A stretch of 38,405 nt of DNA from NCBI GenBank assembly GCA_934654515.1, contig CAKUGA010000008.1, positions 1-38,405 on the forward strand. The letters run 5' to 3'. The position numbers were made by a program, and so were the translations under genes. Below the pieces are notes generated by a model, which worked only from the letters and a program-made list of their open reading frames with translations, searched no databases and was not told the DNA's origin. Origin of the DNA: an uncultured Collinsella sp. Lineage in GTDB: Bacteria; Actinomycetota; Coriobacteriia; Coriobacteriales; Coriobacteriaceae. Shown here in pieces: positions 17,601 to 26,068 of this stretch (position 1 is the stretch's first letter; each line of letters opens with the position of its first letter).

Positions 17601-20488
17601 TCGAGGACGCGGTTTCGTCAGGAACGCCGCAGCTTGTCATCGATGCCTATGCCACGCTCGCCGAGCGCGCCAAGACGCAATCCTTCGGTCTTATCGAGGA
17701 AGATGTTATCGTCCTCGATACCGAGACCACGGGTCTTTCGGTGCAGGACAACGAGCTCATCGAGATCTCGGCGGCCCGTCTTTCGGGCCGCGAGGTCGTT
17801 GACCGTTTCGATACCTTCGTGCACCCCCAGCAGCTGATTCCCGCCGAGATTACCGAGCTCACGAGCATTACAAATGCCGATGTGGCAGATGCCCCGTCGG
17901 CCGTTGAGGCCGTCGCCGCTCTCGCCGATTTTGTCGGTGGTTGCCCGGTGATCGCGCACAATGCCACCTTCGACCGCTCGTTTATCGAGTCGGTCAAAGG
18001 CGGCGTCAACGTAAGCGATATTTGGATCGATTCGCTGGCGCTGTCGCGCATCGCGCTTCCGCGCCTGGCCTCGCACAAGCTGTCTTTTATGGCCGATCTG
18101 TTTGGCTGCGACTCGGTATCACACCGTGCCAATGCCGACGTCGACGCTCTGTGTGGCGTATGGCGCGTGTTGCTCGTGGCGCTCACCGACTTGCCCCAGG
18201 GCCTCATGGCGCGCCTAGCCGACATGCATCCGGACGTGCCTTGGTCCTATCGTCCTATCTTCTCATTCTTGGCAGGACAGAACCCTGGTTCTATCTTCTC
18301 TCTCAGCGCCGCTCGTGCTGACGTTCTCAAGGCCGATCGCGCCGACGATCGGGTGGACGCCGATGAACTGCCGGTTCTCAAGATGCCGAGTCGTGAGGAG
18401 ATTGAGGCAGACTATGCGCCAGGTGGCCTGGTCAATCGCATGTATCCCACGTACGAGCCGCGTGATGAGCAGATCGCGATGGCGCTCGAGGTACGCGATG
18501 CCCTCGTTACGGGCACGCATCGCGTAATCGAGGCGGGTACGGGCGTCGGCAAGTCGATGGCCTATCTGGTGCCTTTTGCCGAGGCTGCGCGCCGTAACAA
18601 CATTACCGTTGGCATCGCGACCAAATCGAATAACCTTGCCGATCAGCTTATGTACCATGAGCTGCCAAAACTTGCTGAGCAGCTGGACGGTGGCCTCTCG
18701 TTTTGCGCGCTCAAGGGATACGACCACTATCCGTGCCTACGCAAACTCGAGCGCATGAGCCGCGGCCAGGTCGAGATCACCACCAAGCGCGATCCGGCTG
18801 ACACGCTCACCGCGGTCGCGGTCATTATGGCGTACGTGTGCCAGTCGGCCGATGGCGACCTCGACTCGCTTGGCATTCGCTGGCGCAGCGTCAACCGTCC
18901 CGACTTTACGACGGCGTCGCGCGAGTGTGCCCGTCGTCTCTGCCCGTTTTTCCCCGATAAGTGCCTGGTTCACGGCGCTCGCCGTCGTGCGGCGCATGCC
19001 GATGTGGTGGTCACCAACCATTCCCTGCTGTTCCGCAATGTCGCGGCCGAGGGCAGGATTTTACCTCCGATTCGTCATTGGGTAATCGACGAGGCCCATT
19101 CCATCGAGCACGAGGCGCGCCGCCAGTGGGCGCGCGTGGTGTCGGCGGACGAATCACGCGTTCTGTTTGAGCGCCTGGGTGGCTCGAGCACCGGCGCGCT
19201 AAGCCAGGTTTCCCGTGATTTGGCAACCTCCGAGGGCTCTACGCTCTATCTGGGCCTTACTGCCAAGGCGACGTCGACGGTTGCGCGCGCGAGCATGGCG
19301 ATCGCCGACGTGTTCGATGGCGTTCGCGAGCTCGGCCGCCGTGCCCGTGGGGGTTATGACAATGCCAATCTATGGGTTGGCCCCGAGCTGCGCGAATCTG
19401 ACGACTGGCATGATTTCTTACAGTCGGCCTACGCTGCCATCGACGCATTGGAACAAGCTGACAAGAGCGTTGACGCGCTGGTGCAAGCCGTCGCCGCCGA
19501 CAAGCCAGAGGTTGTTGTCGACCTGGGTGATATCTCGCGCCGCCTGCACGAGCTGGCCGAGAACCTCAAACTCATCATTGATGGTACCGATGAACACTAC
19601 GTGTATTCGCTGCAGGTCAATCGCAGGCTGCGTGCCGGCGGAGAGTCGATGACCGCAGAGCGCATCGACATTGGCGAGGCCTTGGCAACCGAGTGGCTGC
19701 CCGAGGTTCACACGGCTATCTTTGCCTCGGCGACCATGACGGTGTCCAAAAGCTTTGAACACTTTAACCATGCGGTCGGCCTCGATCGCATTGGTGCTTC
19801 AACATCCTCATCGCTGCACTTGGACTCGAGCTACGACTTCGATTCGAACATGGCTGTAGTCGTTGCGGGCGATATCCCCGATCCGCGCGATCGTGAGAGC
19901 TATCTTACGGCGCTCGAGTGCGTGCTGGTCGACGCCCATCTTGCCATGGGCGGATCGGTGCTCACGTTGTTCACCAATCGGCGCGACATGGAAGACCTGT
20001 ACGCCCGCGTTGAGCCCAAGATGGCCCGTGCGGGTCTGGAGCTCAACTGCCAGCAGCGCAACTCATCTCCTCGTCGCCTACGCGACCGGTTTATCAACGA
20101 GCCAACCTCGTCGCTTTTTGCGCTTAAGGCCTTCTGGGAGGGGTTTGACGCCAGCGGCGAGACGCTGCGCTGCGTCATCATTCCCAAGCTGCCGTTCTCG
20201 AGCCCCACGGACCCGCTCTCGTGCGAGCGCAACCTGCGCGAAGACCGCGCTTGGGCGCGCTATTCGCTGCCTGAGGCAGTGCTCGAGGTCAAGCAGGCGG
20301 CCGGCCGCCTTATCCGCTCGTCGACTGATTGCGGCGTGCTGATTCTGGCCGACCCGCGCCTGGTGACGAAGGGCTACGGAAAGAAGTTCTTAACGTCGCT
20401 GCCCACGAGCTCCTACCAGCGCATCGAATCGGCGCAGATCGGTCACTATCTGCAACTGTGGCGCGCACGCCACGAGCGGCGGCGCTAA
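17594..20488 (+). CDS. dinG: DnaQ-DinG fused 3'-5' exonuclease and Fe-S helicase
   Basis: The 964 residues combine two activities. An N-terminal DEDDh exonuclease has DTETTG (42-47), AHNATFDRSF (121-130), and HRANADVDA with His177 and Asp182. An XPD/DinG-type helicase follows: Walker A EAGTGVGKS (313-321), DEAH (499-502), and late motifs EGFD and QAAGRLIRS. Four cysteines between Walker A and DEAH (381, 445, 450, 457) fit a 4Fe-4S cluster. Both active sites look intact, unlike the firmicute DinG forms that lack the cluster. The start overlaps the ddl stop by seven bases. The 3' end overlaps the convergent WYL gene by four bases. A role in DNA damage or fork repair is from family knowledge. 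Confidence 0.93.
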   Translation: MLIEDAVSSGTPQLVIDAYATLAERAKTQSFGLIEEDVIVLDTETTGLSVQDNELIEISAARLSGREVVDRFDTFVHPQQLIPAEITELTSITNADVADAPSAVEAVAALADFVGGCPVIAHNATFDRSFIESVKGGVNVSDIWIDSLALSRIALPRLASHKLSFMADLFGCDSVSHRANADVDALCGVWRVLLVALTDLPQGLMARLADMHPDVPWSYRPIFSFLAGQNPGSIFSLSAARADVLKADRADDRVDADELPVLKMPSREEIEADYAPGGLVNRMYPTYEPRDEQIAMALEVRDALVTGTHRVIEAGTGVGKSMAYLVPFAEAARRNNITVGIATKSNNLADQLMYHELPKLAEQLDGGLSFCALKGYDHYPCLRKLERMSRGQVEITTKRDPADTLTAVAVIMAYVCQSADGDLDSLGIRWRSVNRPDFTTASRECARRLCPFFPDKCLVHGARRRAAHADVVVTNHSLLFRNVAAEGRILPPIRHWVIDEAHSIEHEARRQWARVVSADESRVLFERLGGSSTGALSQVSRDLATSEGSTLYLGLTAKATSTVARASMAIADVFDGVRELGRRARGGYDNANLWVGPELRESDDWHDFLQSAYAAIDALEQADKSVDALVQAVAADKPEVVVDLGDISRRLHELAENLKLIIDGTDEHYVYSLQVNRRLRAGGESMTAERIDIGEALATEWLPEVHTAIFASATMTVSKSFEHFNHAVGLDRIGASTSSSLHLDSSYDFDSNMAVVVAGDIPDPRDRESYLTALECVLVDAHLAMGGSVLTLFTNRRDMEDLYARVEPKMARAGLELNCQQRNSSPRRLRDRFINEPTSSLFALKAFWEGFDASGETLRCVIIPKLPFSSPTDPLSCERNLREDRAWARYSLPEAVLEVKQAAGRLIRSSTDCGVLILADPRLVTKGYGKKFLTSLPTSSYQRIESAQIGHYLQLWRARHERRR

Positions 20489-21402
20489 AGCGGACAGACG
20501 AGGGTTTTTGCCATATCGCACAGACGCTTTGACAGGGTGGGGTCATCCAAGATGCGGATGGCTCCGCCCGCTGCGATTATCTGGCTCAGTAGCCAACGCT
20601 CGGAGCCGTAATGCACGGTTACCGTTGCCATGTCTGCCCCGCTGCGCTCGATGAGGGTGATGCCGGCCCAGTCCAGATGCTCCGCCATATCGAATGGCAT
20701 CAAGAGCTTTGCGCTACGCTGCGTCCGGGCAAGGGAATCGTGGAGGGATGCGACGTCCGGTGCGTGAGGCACGACGGAGTCTTCCGTCAAGGCGAGTCCC
20801 TCGATTTTATCCATGCGATAGGTGCGCTGCTCATCGATCGCGATGTCCCAGGCAATCAGGTATGTTTGGTCGCCGTTTGCCATAATGCGCAAGGGGTCGA
20901 CCAGACGCTCGCGTGGCCGCGCATCGTCCATCGAACGATACGAGATGCGGCAGCGAACGCCGTCTTGAATGGCGCAGCTCAGCTGCTGCCAGTGCGACCC
21001 GTGGTTGACGGTGTCAAAGACGCGCTGGTTATAGCCGAGCTCTTCGGGTAGAAGAGCAGATCGAATCCGAGCCGCCGCCTGGGGCTCAATCCCCAACGAT
21101 TCAAGTTCGTGGTTGAGCACAGCGCCCTCGGCGGCACTCAGGCGCAGCGGTAGCACGCGCCCGGCGTCACCGGTGAGGACCACACGCTCGCCGTGGCATT
21201 CGCAGATGATGCGCGCGCCCGATTCTCGGTCCGCGAGCGTCGAGATGATCTCGAGGATCTCGTCGAGCGATACCCCCGTGATGTCAAAGCGACTGCAAAT
21301 CTCGTTTCGAGTCATGCCGCTCTCGCCGGCGGCGTAGAGGGCCTCCATGATGTCGATGGCGCGCGAGAGCCTCTGCTCGCTGGTGAGTTTACGCACGGGC
21401 AT
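20485..21402 (-). CDS. WYL-domain regulator, PafC/PafB-like (second gene)
   Basis: The 305 residues comprise an N-terminal winged helix (LSRAIDIMEALYAAGESGMTRNEICSRF) and a WYL domain in which the signature reads TYLIAWD, with the ligand-contact RTYRMDKIEGL after it. A C-terminal WCX-like region follows. Two WYL genes in tandem are typical of actinobacterial PafB-PafC, the heterodimeric activator of LexA-independent DNA-damage genes. That assignment is by layout and family. Its start overlaps the upstream WYL gene by 14 bases. Its end overlaps the DinG gene tail-to-tail by four bases with no visible terminator between. Confidence 0.8.
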   Translation of the reverse strand: MPVRKLTSEQRLSRAIDIMEALYAAGESGMTRNEICSRFDITGVSLDEILEIISTLADRESGARIICECHGERVVLTGDAGRVLPLRLSAAEGAVLNHELESLGIEPQAAARIRSALLPEELGYNQRVFDTVNHGSHWQQLSCAIQDGVRCRISYRSMDDARPRERLVDPLRIMANGDQTYLIAWDIAIDEQRTYRMDKIEGLALTEDSVVPHAPDVASLHDSLARTQRSAKLLMPFDMAEHLDWAGITLIERSGADMATVTVHYGSERWLLSQIIAAGGAIRILDDPTLSKRLCDMAKTLVCPL

Positions 21403-22411
21403 GCTCGTGCACCGTCCTTTCGATGAGGTGGTTCCACGCCTGTTTGAGCGATTTGGGGGCCATGGGCCTCATGCCGTCCATGGCGTGGGCCATGCAAAAT
21501 GAGGCGGCGGCTTCAAGGTCGCGCACGTCAACGGTCCAGGCCCATCCCGCATCGGTGTGTGCGAGCTCACCTCGCCCGCGCGTGAGGCCGTTGATCATAT
21601 CGATCTGCGTCTGCGGGGCGAACGAGAACGTAGCCGTAACGGGCGGTTGGTCGGCAAAATCGAATTCAAAGAACAGATAGTCGTTGAGATTGAAGTCCGC
21701 AGGGATGACGTAGGCCTTCGAAGGACGCCAAGCGCGAACGATACGGTCGCAGCGGAATGTCCTGATGTCGCCGGTGGCATTGTCGAGACCGCAAAAGTAC
21801 GCCGAGCCCTCGTGCTCGAACATGCCGTAGACGCAGACGGTACGTTCTTTCTGCTCGCCGCGCCCGTTCTGATATAAAAATCGCAGCGCGCATCGCTCGG
21901 CAAAGGCGCTCCATACCGCATCGACGGTGGGAGAGCGGCTGATTGGCGCCTCGTCCGCCGTCGTCCTGCCGGTGAGGTAGGCAATTTTGGAGCGAATATC
22001 GGCAAGCGGCGCGGCAAAGGTGGAAGAGCCGGCCGCTAGCGTCTGGTCGATGGCGTTGAGTAGGATGTCGGCGTCGTCTGCGGTGATGAGGCCACCTGCT
22101 GCAAACGTGTGCTCGCGGTCGATTGTCCACGAGCTTTCCTCGGTCTCCTGCGCACCGGTGGGGCGAACCTCCTTGATTAAGATGCCACGCTCGAGCAGTT
22201 TGTCACGATCGCGCCGAAACTTGCGCTTATCCGAGTCGATGTTGCCCGAGCCATATCCCAGGTCAGAATCCAAGACGATCTGCTCGGTCGTCAGCGGTTC
22301 GGGGGAGCTGTTGAGCACAAAGAAAAGATTGAGGATGCGCTGAGCCGTTTTATCGAAACTGGGCTCCGAATTCCCCTTTTTAATTGTCGCGGTCGCGTCG
22401 CTTGCCGTCAT
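21389..22411 (-). CDS. WYL-domain regulator, PafB/PafC-like (first gene)
   Basis: The 340 residues have an N-terminal winged helix (AQRILNLFFVLNSSPEPLTTEQI, then SDKRKFRRDRDKLLERGI) and a WYL-type central domain (SAYFCGLDNATGDIRTFRCDRI) with a C-terminal extension. It is upstream of and overlaps the other WYL gene, so the two are probably made together and act as a heterodimer as in PafBC. GAGG lies close to the ATG. It is divergent from the M28-like gene with a 198-bp shared spacer. Confidence 0.8.
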   Translation of the reverse strand: MTASDATATIKKGNSEPSFDKTAQRILNLFFVLNSSPEPLTTEQIVLDSDLGYGSGNIDSDKRKFRRDRDKLLERGILIKEVRPTGAQETEESSWTIDREHTFAAGGLITADDADILLNAIDQTLAAGSSTFAAPLADIRSKIAYLTGRTTADEAPISRSPTVDAVWSAFAERCALRFLYQNGRGEQKERTVCVYGMFEHEGSAYFCGLDNATGDIRTFRCDRIVRAWRPSKAYVIPADFNLNDYLFFEFDFADQPPVTATFSFAPQTQIDMINGLTRGRGELAHTDAGWAWTVDVRDLEAAASFCMAHAMDGMRPMAPKSLKQAWNHLIERTVHEHARA

Positions 22412-22609
22412 AGGGTCCTCGCATGAGAAGATGGTTTGCTGCCATGATTTTAGTCCGATATGGAGATTAGGCTATATCCTTGTCCGCTCGGGGCGTTAAG
22501 ATGGCCCGAATTCGGTCGTTTGCGCTCGCTCGGGGTATACTTTCGACTATATACGGTTCTAATGTGCATGCATTGGGCCTATTTGTCGGATTATGGATGT
22601 GGAGCGCAC

Positions 22610-25600
22610 ATGGCGAACACCCAGAACTATATTAACCACCTGCTGCAGAATACCGGCATTACGCCGGCATGCAGCGAAGAAGAGCGCTTGGCTGCCGAGG
22701 ATATCGCTCAGATCTTCCGCAACCACGGCTTTGATCCCGAGGTTCAGGAGTTCAATGCCCCGGCGCCCAGTAGGTTGGCATTTGCCGTTACCGGTATTCT
22801 TGCGTTTGCCGGCGCCCTACTGATGGGCATCGGCGGCGGCATCGGCTTGGTCGGCACCTTGCTGGCCATTGCCGGCGCCGTTCTTTACGTGCTCGAACGC
22901 ACGGGCCACCCCGTGGTTTCGCGCCTGGGCAAGACGGGCGTGAGCCAAAATGTCATCGCCTACCACAAGGCCTCGGGCCCGCTCGCGTCTCCGCGCAACC
23001 GCCCGGTGGTCGTTGTCGCACACTACGACTCTCCCCGTGCTGAGCTGCTCGCCCGCGAGCCCTATGCTTCGTATCGTGCGCTCATCGCCAAGCTGTTGCC
23101 CGTTGCCACGGTTGCCCCTGCTGCCGTTGCCATCTTGCGTATCCTGCCGCTCCCCGGCGCGCTCAAGGTTCTGCTGTGGATTGTCGCGATCCTCGCTTCC
23201 CTCGTTGCGCTCGCCAACGCGGCAAACATCATTTCTAACCGCTACATTCTTCCCTATACGTCCGGCGCGGTGTGCAACAAATCTTCTGTCGCCGCTATGC
23301 TCGGCGTTATGGACAACGTTGCTCCCTTCCAGGGCGAAAACGAGTTTCCCGACGATGTTCCGTTCGATACCTATTTTGGGGAGCAGAAGCGTCGTGCCGA
23401 GGAAATGGCGCGTGCAGCGGCGGAGTATGCCGCGGCCCAACAGCAAAACGACTACGGCAACACCATCGAGTATGAAGAGCCTACCTACGCCGAGGACGAG
23501 TTCGGTCAGCCGATTGCTCCCGACGCTCAGACCGAGCCCGAACAGGGCGAGGCTTTCGACGAGCAGATCGAGGGCTTTGAGGGTGCGTCTGCCGACGAGA
23601 CGCTGATCGGCGCCATCGTGCCCGAGGATCAGAATCAGGCTGTCCAGGCCGAAGAGTTCAATGACGAGGTTCCCGCTGCCGAGCCGGCGGAGGAGCCTGT
23701 CGCGGCCGAGCCCGAGCCCAAGCTCTATCGCAATGCCGCCGGCAACATCCGCTTTGGTTCGGATGCCATCCGTGCGCTCGGAATGCTTCCCGAGTCCTGC
23801 ACGCTCGATTACGAGGAAGGCGAGGAGCCGACGTTTGAGCCCGAGCCTGCCCCCGTCGTGACTGCACCTGCGCCCGTTGTCGCCGTGGATGATGAGTCTG
23901 CCGCGGTTACCGCTGCCGTTGCCGAGCCCGAGGCGGTGTCCGCGATCGATCCCGCGGCAGGACTGGACATTTTGGCTCCCGCCGCGCCGGCGCAAGACGT
24001 TACGGACGAGTCTGACGACGATTACGTTGAACAGCCGAGGCGCGTGTCTTACGAGAGCGATACTGATTTCTCGGCCGAGATTCCCGCGGCGACGCCGCAT
24101 GCCGATATTGCATCCGCCTTCTCTTCGATTGGCGCCAGCGCATCCAGCTTCTTTAAGGGCGCGTTTGCAAAGGGCAAGAAATTCATCGACGACTTTGAGG
24201 AAAAGCGCGCTATCGCACGCGAGGCTGCCGAGCAGGAAGCTATCGCCCAGCAGCAGGCAGCCGAGGCGGAGCGTGAGCTCGCGGCGCAGGAGTTCGAACA
24301 GAACGAGGCTATGCAGCCCGTGGCCGTCGATGCTGCCGAAGCTACGACGTCTTTCGAGTCCCAGCAGCCCGTCGATAGCACCATGTCGTTCGACGCCGCG
24401 CAGTTCGATGCCACGATAACGTTTGAAAAGCAGGGCACCGCGATTGCTGAGCCCCTTGAGGCTTCCGATGATCAGGCCGCTGTGGCAAACGATGCCGAGG
24501 CCGCCGATGTGGTTGAAACCCCGGATGTCGCCGAAGACCAGGCCGTCGAGGTCGGCGCTGACGAAGAGCAGCACGTGGCGGTCGAGCAGGACGATTCGGC
24601 CGAGGTCGAGCAGGAGGAGGCTGTGGTCTCCGAAGTTTCCGAGGTGTCCGAGACGGACGAGTCGAGACCTTACTCCACGCAGATTTTCACCATGCCGACT
24701 CCGGGTGGTTCTGGCTCCACGGTTGCCAACGTCGCCCCCACTCAGGACGAAACGGTCGATTCCCTCATGGCGCAGATTTCGTCTCAGGCCACGCCGCGCC
24801 CGCAGATGAATATTCCCGATCCGGCGTCGGTTCCGGCGCCTGCGCCCTCCTCGTCGCCGCTGGCCTCGGTCCCCGATCCGTCGCTGCCGTCGATGAAGCA
24901 GGCTAACGTTGCGTCTCGCACGTCGCTGTTTGACCTTCCCGACCCCTCGGCTCAGGTCGATGACCCCTTCGCGACGGCGCAGGGTCCCGAGCCCACATCG
25001 GCACCCGTTGCGCCTTCTATGCCCGTCGCGTCGGGCGCGCAGCCGCTCGAGACTATCTCGGCTCCCGCTTCGGCTGCGCCTAAGCCCCGCAAGCGCGGTC
25101 TGGGCGGTCTGTTCGGTCGTAAAAAGAAAAACGATCAGGACAGCATGAGCGACTGGCTGGGTGTCGAAGACGATTACGATGCCAAGAAGTCCGGCCGCGG
25201 TATCGGCTCGTGGGATAACTTCGAGGACGATAACGACGGCTGGAAGGGCGGCGCTACGTCTTCCGATGGCGCATCTGACGAAGACATGCTCTCGGCTGTC
25301 GCCTCCATGGGCGATGACGAACTGCTCGGTCACGATATCTGGTTTGTGGCGACGGGTGCCTCGGATTGTGATGGCGCCGGCATGAAGGCGTTCTTAGCCT
25401 CGCATCGCGATAAGCTCCGCGGCGTATTCTTCATCAATCTTGAATCCGTCGGCGCCGGTAGGCTTTCGGTCGTGACGGTTGAGGGCGAACAGCAGCTGCT
25501 CAAGGGTGATCGCCGCATCATGAACCTGGTCAGCAAGGTGTGCAAGTCGTTCCATGTCGATTGTGGCGCGCTCGAGATGCCCTATGCCAAGACCGATGCC

Positions 25601-25762
25601 TACGCCGCGCTCGAGGCGAGCCGCCGAGCCCTCACCATCGCCGGCGTGGACGGCACGCGTCTGGCTTGCGCTCGTACCGAGGACGACCTGCCCCACAATG
25701 TCAACCCGACGAACATTGCCACGGTATCCGAGGTCGTGACCGAGGTTATCCGCCGTTCGTAG
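22610..25762 (+). CDS. Membrane protein with degenerate M28 peptidase fold split by a long acidic insert
   Basis: The 1050 residues have an M28-like fold in two halves. The N half holds AHYDSPRAE (His138, Asp140) and GAVCNKSSVA at residues 220-229, where active M28 enzymes have a metal-bridging Asp (here Cys222). The C half holds WFVATGASDCDGAG (the usual Glu-Glu is Ser918-Asp919), FINLESVGAG (Glu945) and PHNVNPTN (His1029). The general-base Glu is missing. Four hydrophobic segments (about 56-75, 77-96, 163-180, 184-203) interrupt the N half. Residues about 235-890 are an Ala/Glu/Asp/Pro/Val-rich insert, probably disordered, with a basic patch (KPRKRGLGGLFGRKKK, near 825). ATG 22610 follows GGAG; a longer frame upstream lacks a ribosome binding site. 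Function unknown. Confidence 0.75.
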   Translation: MANTQNYINHLLQNTGITPACSEEERLAAEDIAQIFRNHGFDPEVQEFNAPAPSRLAFAVTGILAFAGALLMGIGGGIGLVGTLLAIAGAVLYVLERTGHPVVSRLGKTGVSQNVIAYHKASGPLASPRNRPVVVVAHYDSPRAELLAREPYASYRALIAKLLPVATVAPAAVAILRILPLPGALKVLLWIVAILASLVALANAANIISNRYILPYTSGAVCNKSSVAAMLGVMDNVAPFQGENEFPDDVPFDTYFGEQKRRAEEMARAAAEYAAAQQQNDYGNTIEYEEPTYAEDEFGQPIAPDAQTEPEQGEAFDEQIEGFEGASADETLIGAIVPEDQNQAVQAEEFNDEVPAAEPAEEPVAAEPEPKLYRNAAGNIRFGSDAIRALGMLPESCTLDYEEGEEPTFEPEPAPVVTAPAPVVAVDDESAAVTAAVAEPEAVSAIDPAAGLDILAPAAPAQDVTDESDDDYVEQPRRVSYESDTDFSAEIPAATPHADIASAFSSIGASASSFFKGAFAKGKKFIDDFEEKRAIAREAAEQEAIAQQQAAEAERELAAQEFEQNEAMQPVAVDAAEATTSFESQQPVDSTMSFDAAQFDATITFEKQGTAIAEPLEASDDQAAVANDAEAADVVETPDVAEDQAVEVGADEEQHVAVEQDDSAEVEQEEAVVSEVSEVSETDESRPYSTQIFTMPTPGGSGSTVANVAPTQDETVDSLMAQISSQATPRPQMNIPDPASVPAPAPSSSPLASVPDPSLPSMKQANVASRTSLFDLPDPSAQVDDPFATAQGPEPTSAPVAPSMPVASGAQPLETISAPASAAPKPRKRGLGGLFGRKKKNDQDSMSDWLGVEDDYDAKKSGRGIGSWDNFEDDNDGWKGGATSSDGASDEDMLSAVASMGDDELLGHDIWFVATGASDCDGAGMKAFLASHRDKLRGVFFINLESVGAGRLSVVTVEGEQQLLKGDRRIMNLVSKVCKSFHVDCGALEMPYAKTDAYAALEASRRALTIAGVDGTRLACARTEDDLPHNVNPTNIATVSEVVTEVIRRS

Positions 25763-25783
25763 ACGGAGCTCTAAGGAGTCAAT

Positions 25784-26002
25784 GTGTTTTCGTATATTAA
25801 GCGCCATTGGCCTGTCTACGTGATTTTGACCTTGATTGCCATTGCGTTAGGGTTTGGAGCTGCCTACATCGTGGGCGCGAAGGGCTCGACCCCCGCCTCC
25901 GCAATCAGCGAAGAGGTGGAGCAAGAACAGAGCACGGGCGCCGATGGGATTCCTGAGTCCGAGCAAGCAATCGTTGATGGTGGATCTTCGTCTGCAGAGT
26001 AG
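25784..26002 (+). CDS. Small single-span membrane protein
   Basis: The 72 residues have a basic N terminus (FSYIKRHW), one membrane span (about 11-30) and an acidic, Ser/Glu-rich tail. GTG 25784 is chosen because AAGGAG lies five bases upstream; an overlapping ATG two bases earlier opens a frame of only 13 codons. It starts 21 bases after the M28-like gene and is probably its operon partner. I do not recognise the family. Confidence 0.7.
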   Translation: MFSYIKRHWPVYVILTLIAIALGFGAAYIVGAKGSTPASAISEEVEQEQSTGADGIPESEQAIVDGGSSSAE

Positions 26003-26025
26003 ATACGGCGATTTAAATGATTGAA

Positions 26026-26061
26026 AGCGGGCGAGCCGGGGGACTGGCTCGCCCGCTTTTT
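26026..26061. terminator. Terminator between convergent genes
   Basis: A 12-bp perfect stem, AGCGGGCGAGCC / GGCTCGCCCGCT, is followed by five Ts on the plus strand. It ends the M28-like operon. It lies seven bases beyond the minus-strand adhesin stop and may act both ways, though the minus-strand T run is weak. Confidence 0.85.
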
Positions 26062-26068
26062 CATCGCG

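Noticed and set aside
22460..22609. 50-residue N-terminal extension of the M28-like protein
   Set aside because: It has no ribosome binding site and covers the divergent promoter region. ATG 22610 has GGAG at suitable spacing.
22817..25333. 838-codon minus-strand frame over the M28-like gene
   Set aside because: It is Arg/Gly-rich shadow sequence opposite the Ala/Glu-rich insert, with no start signal.
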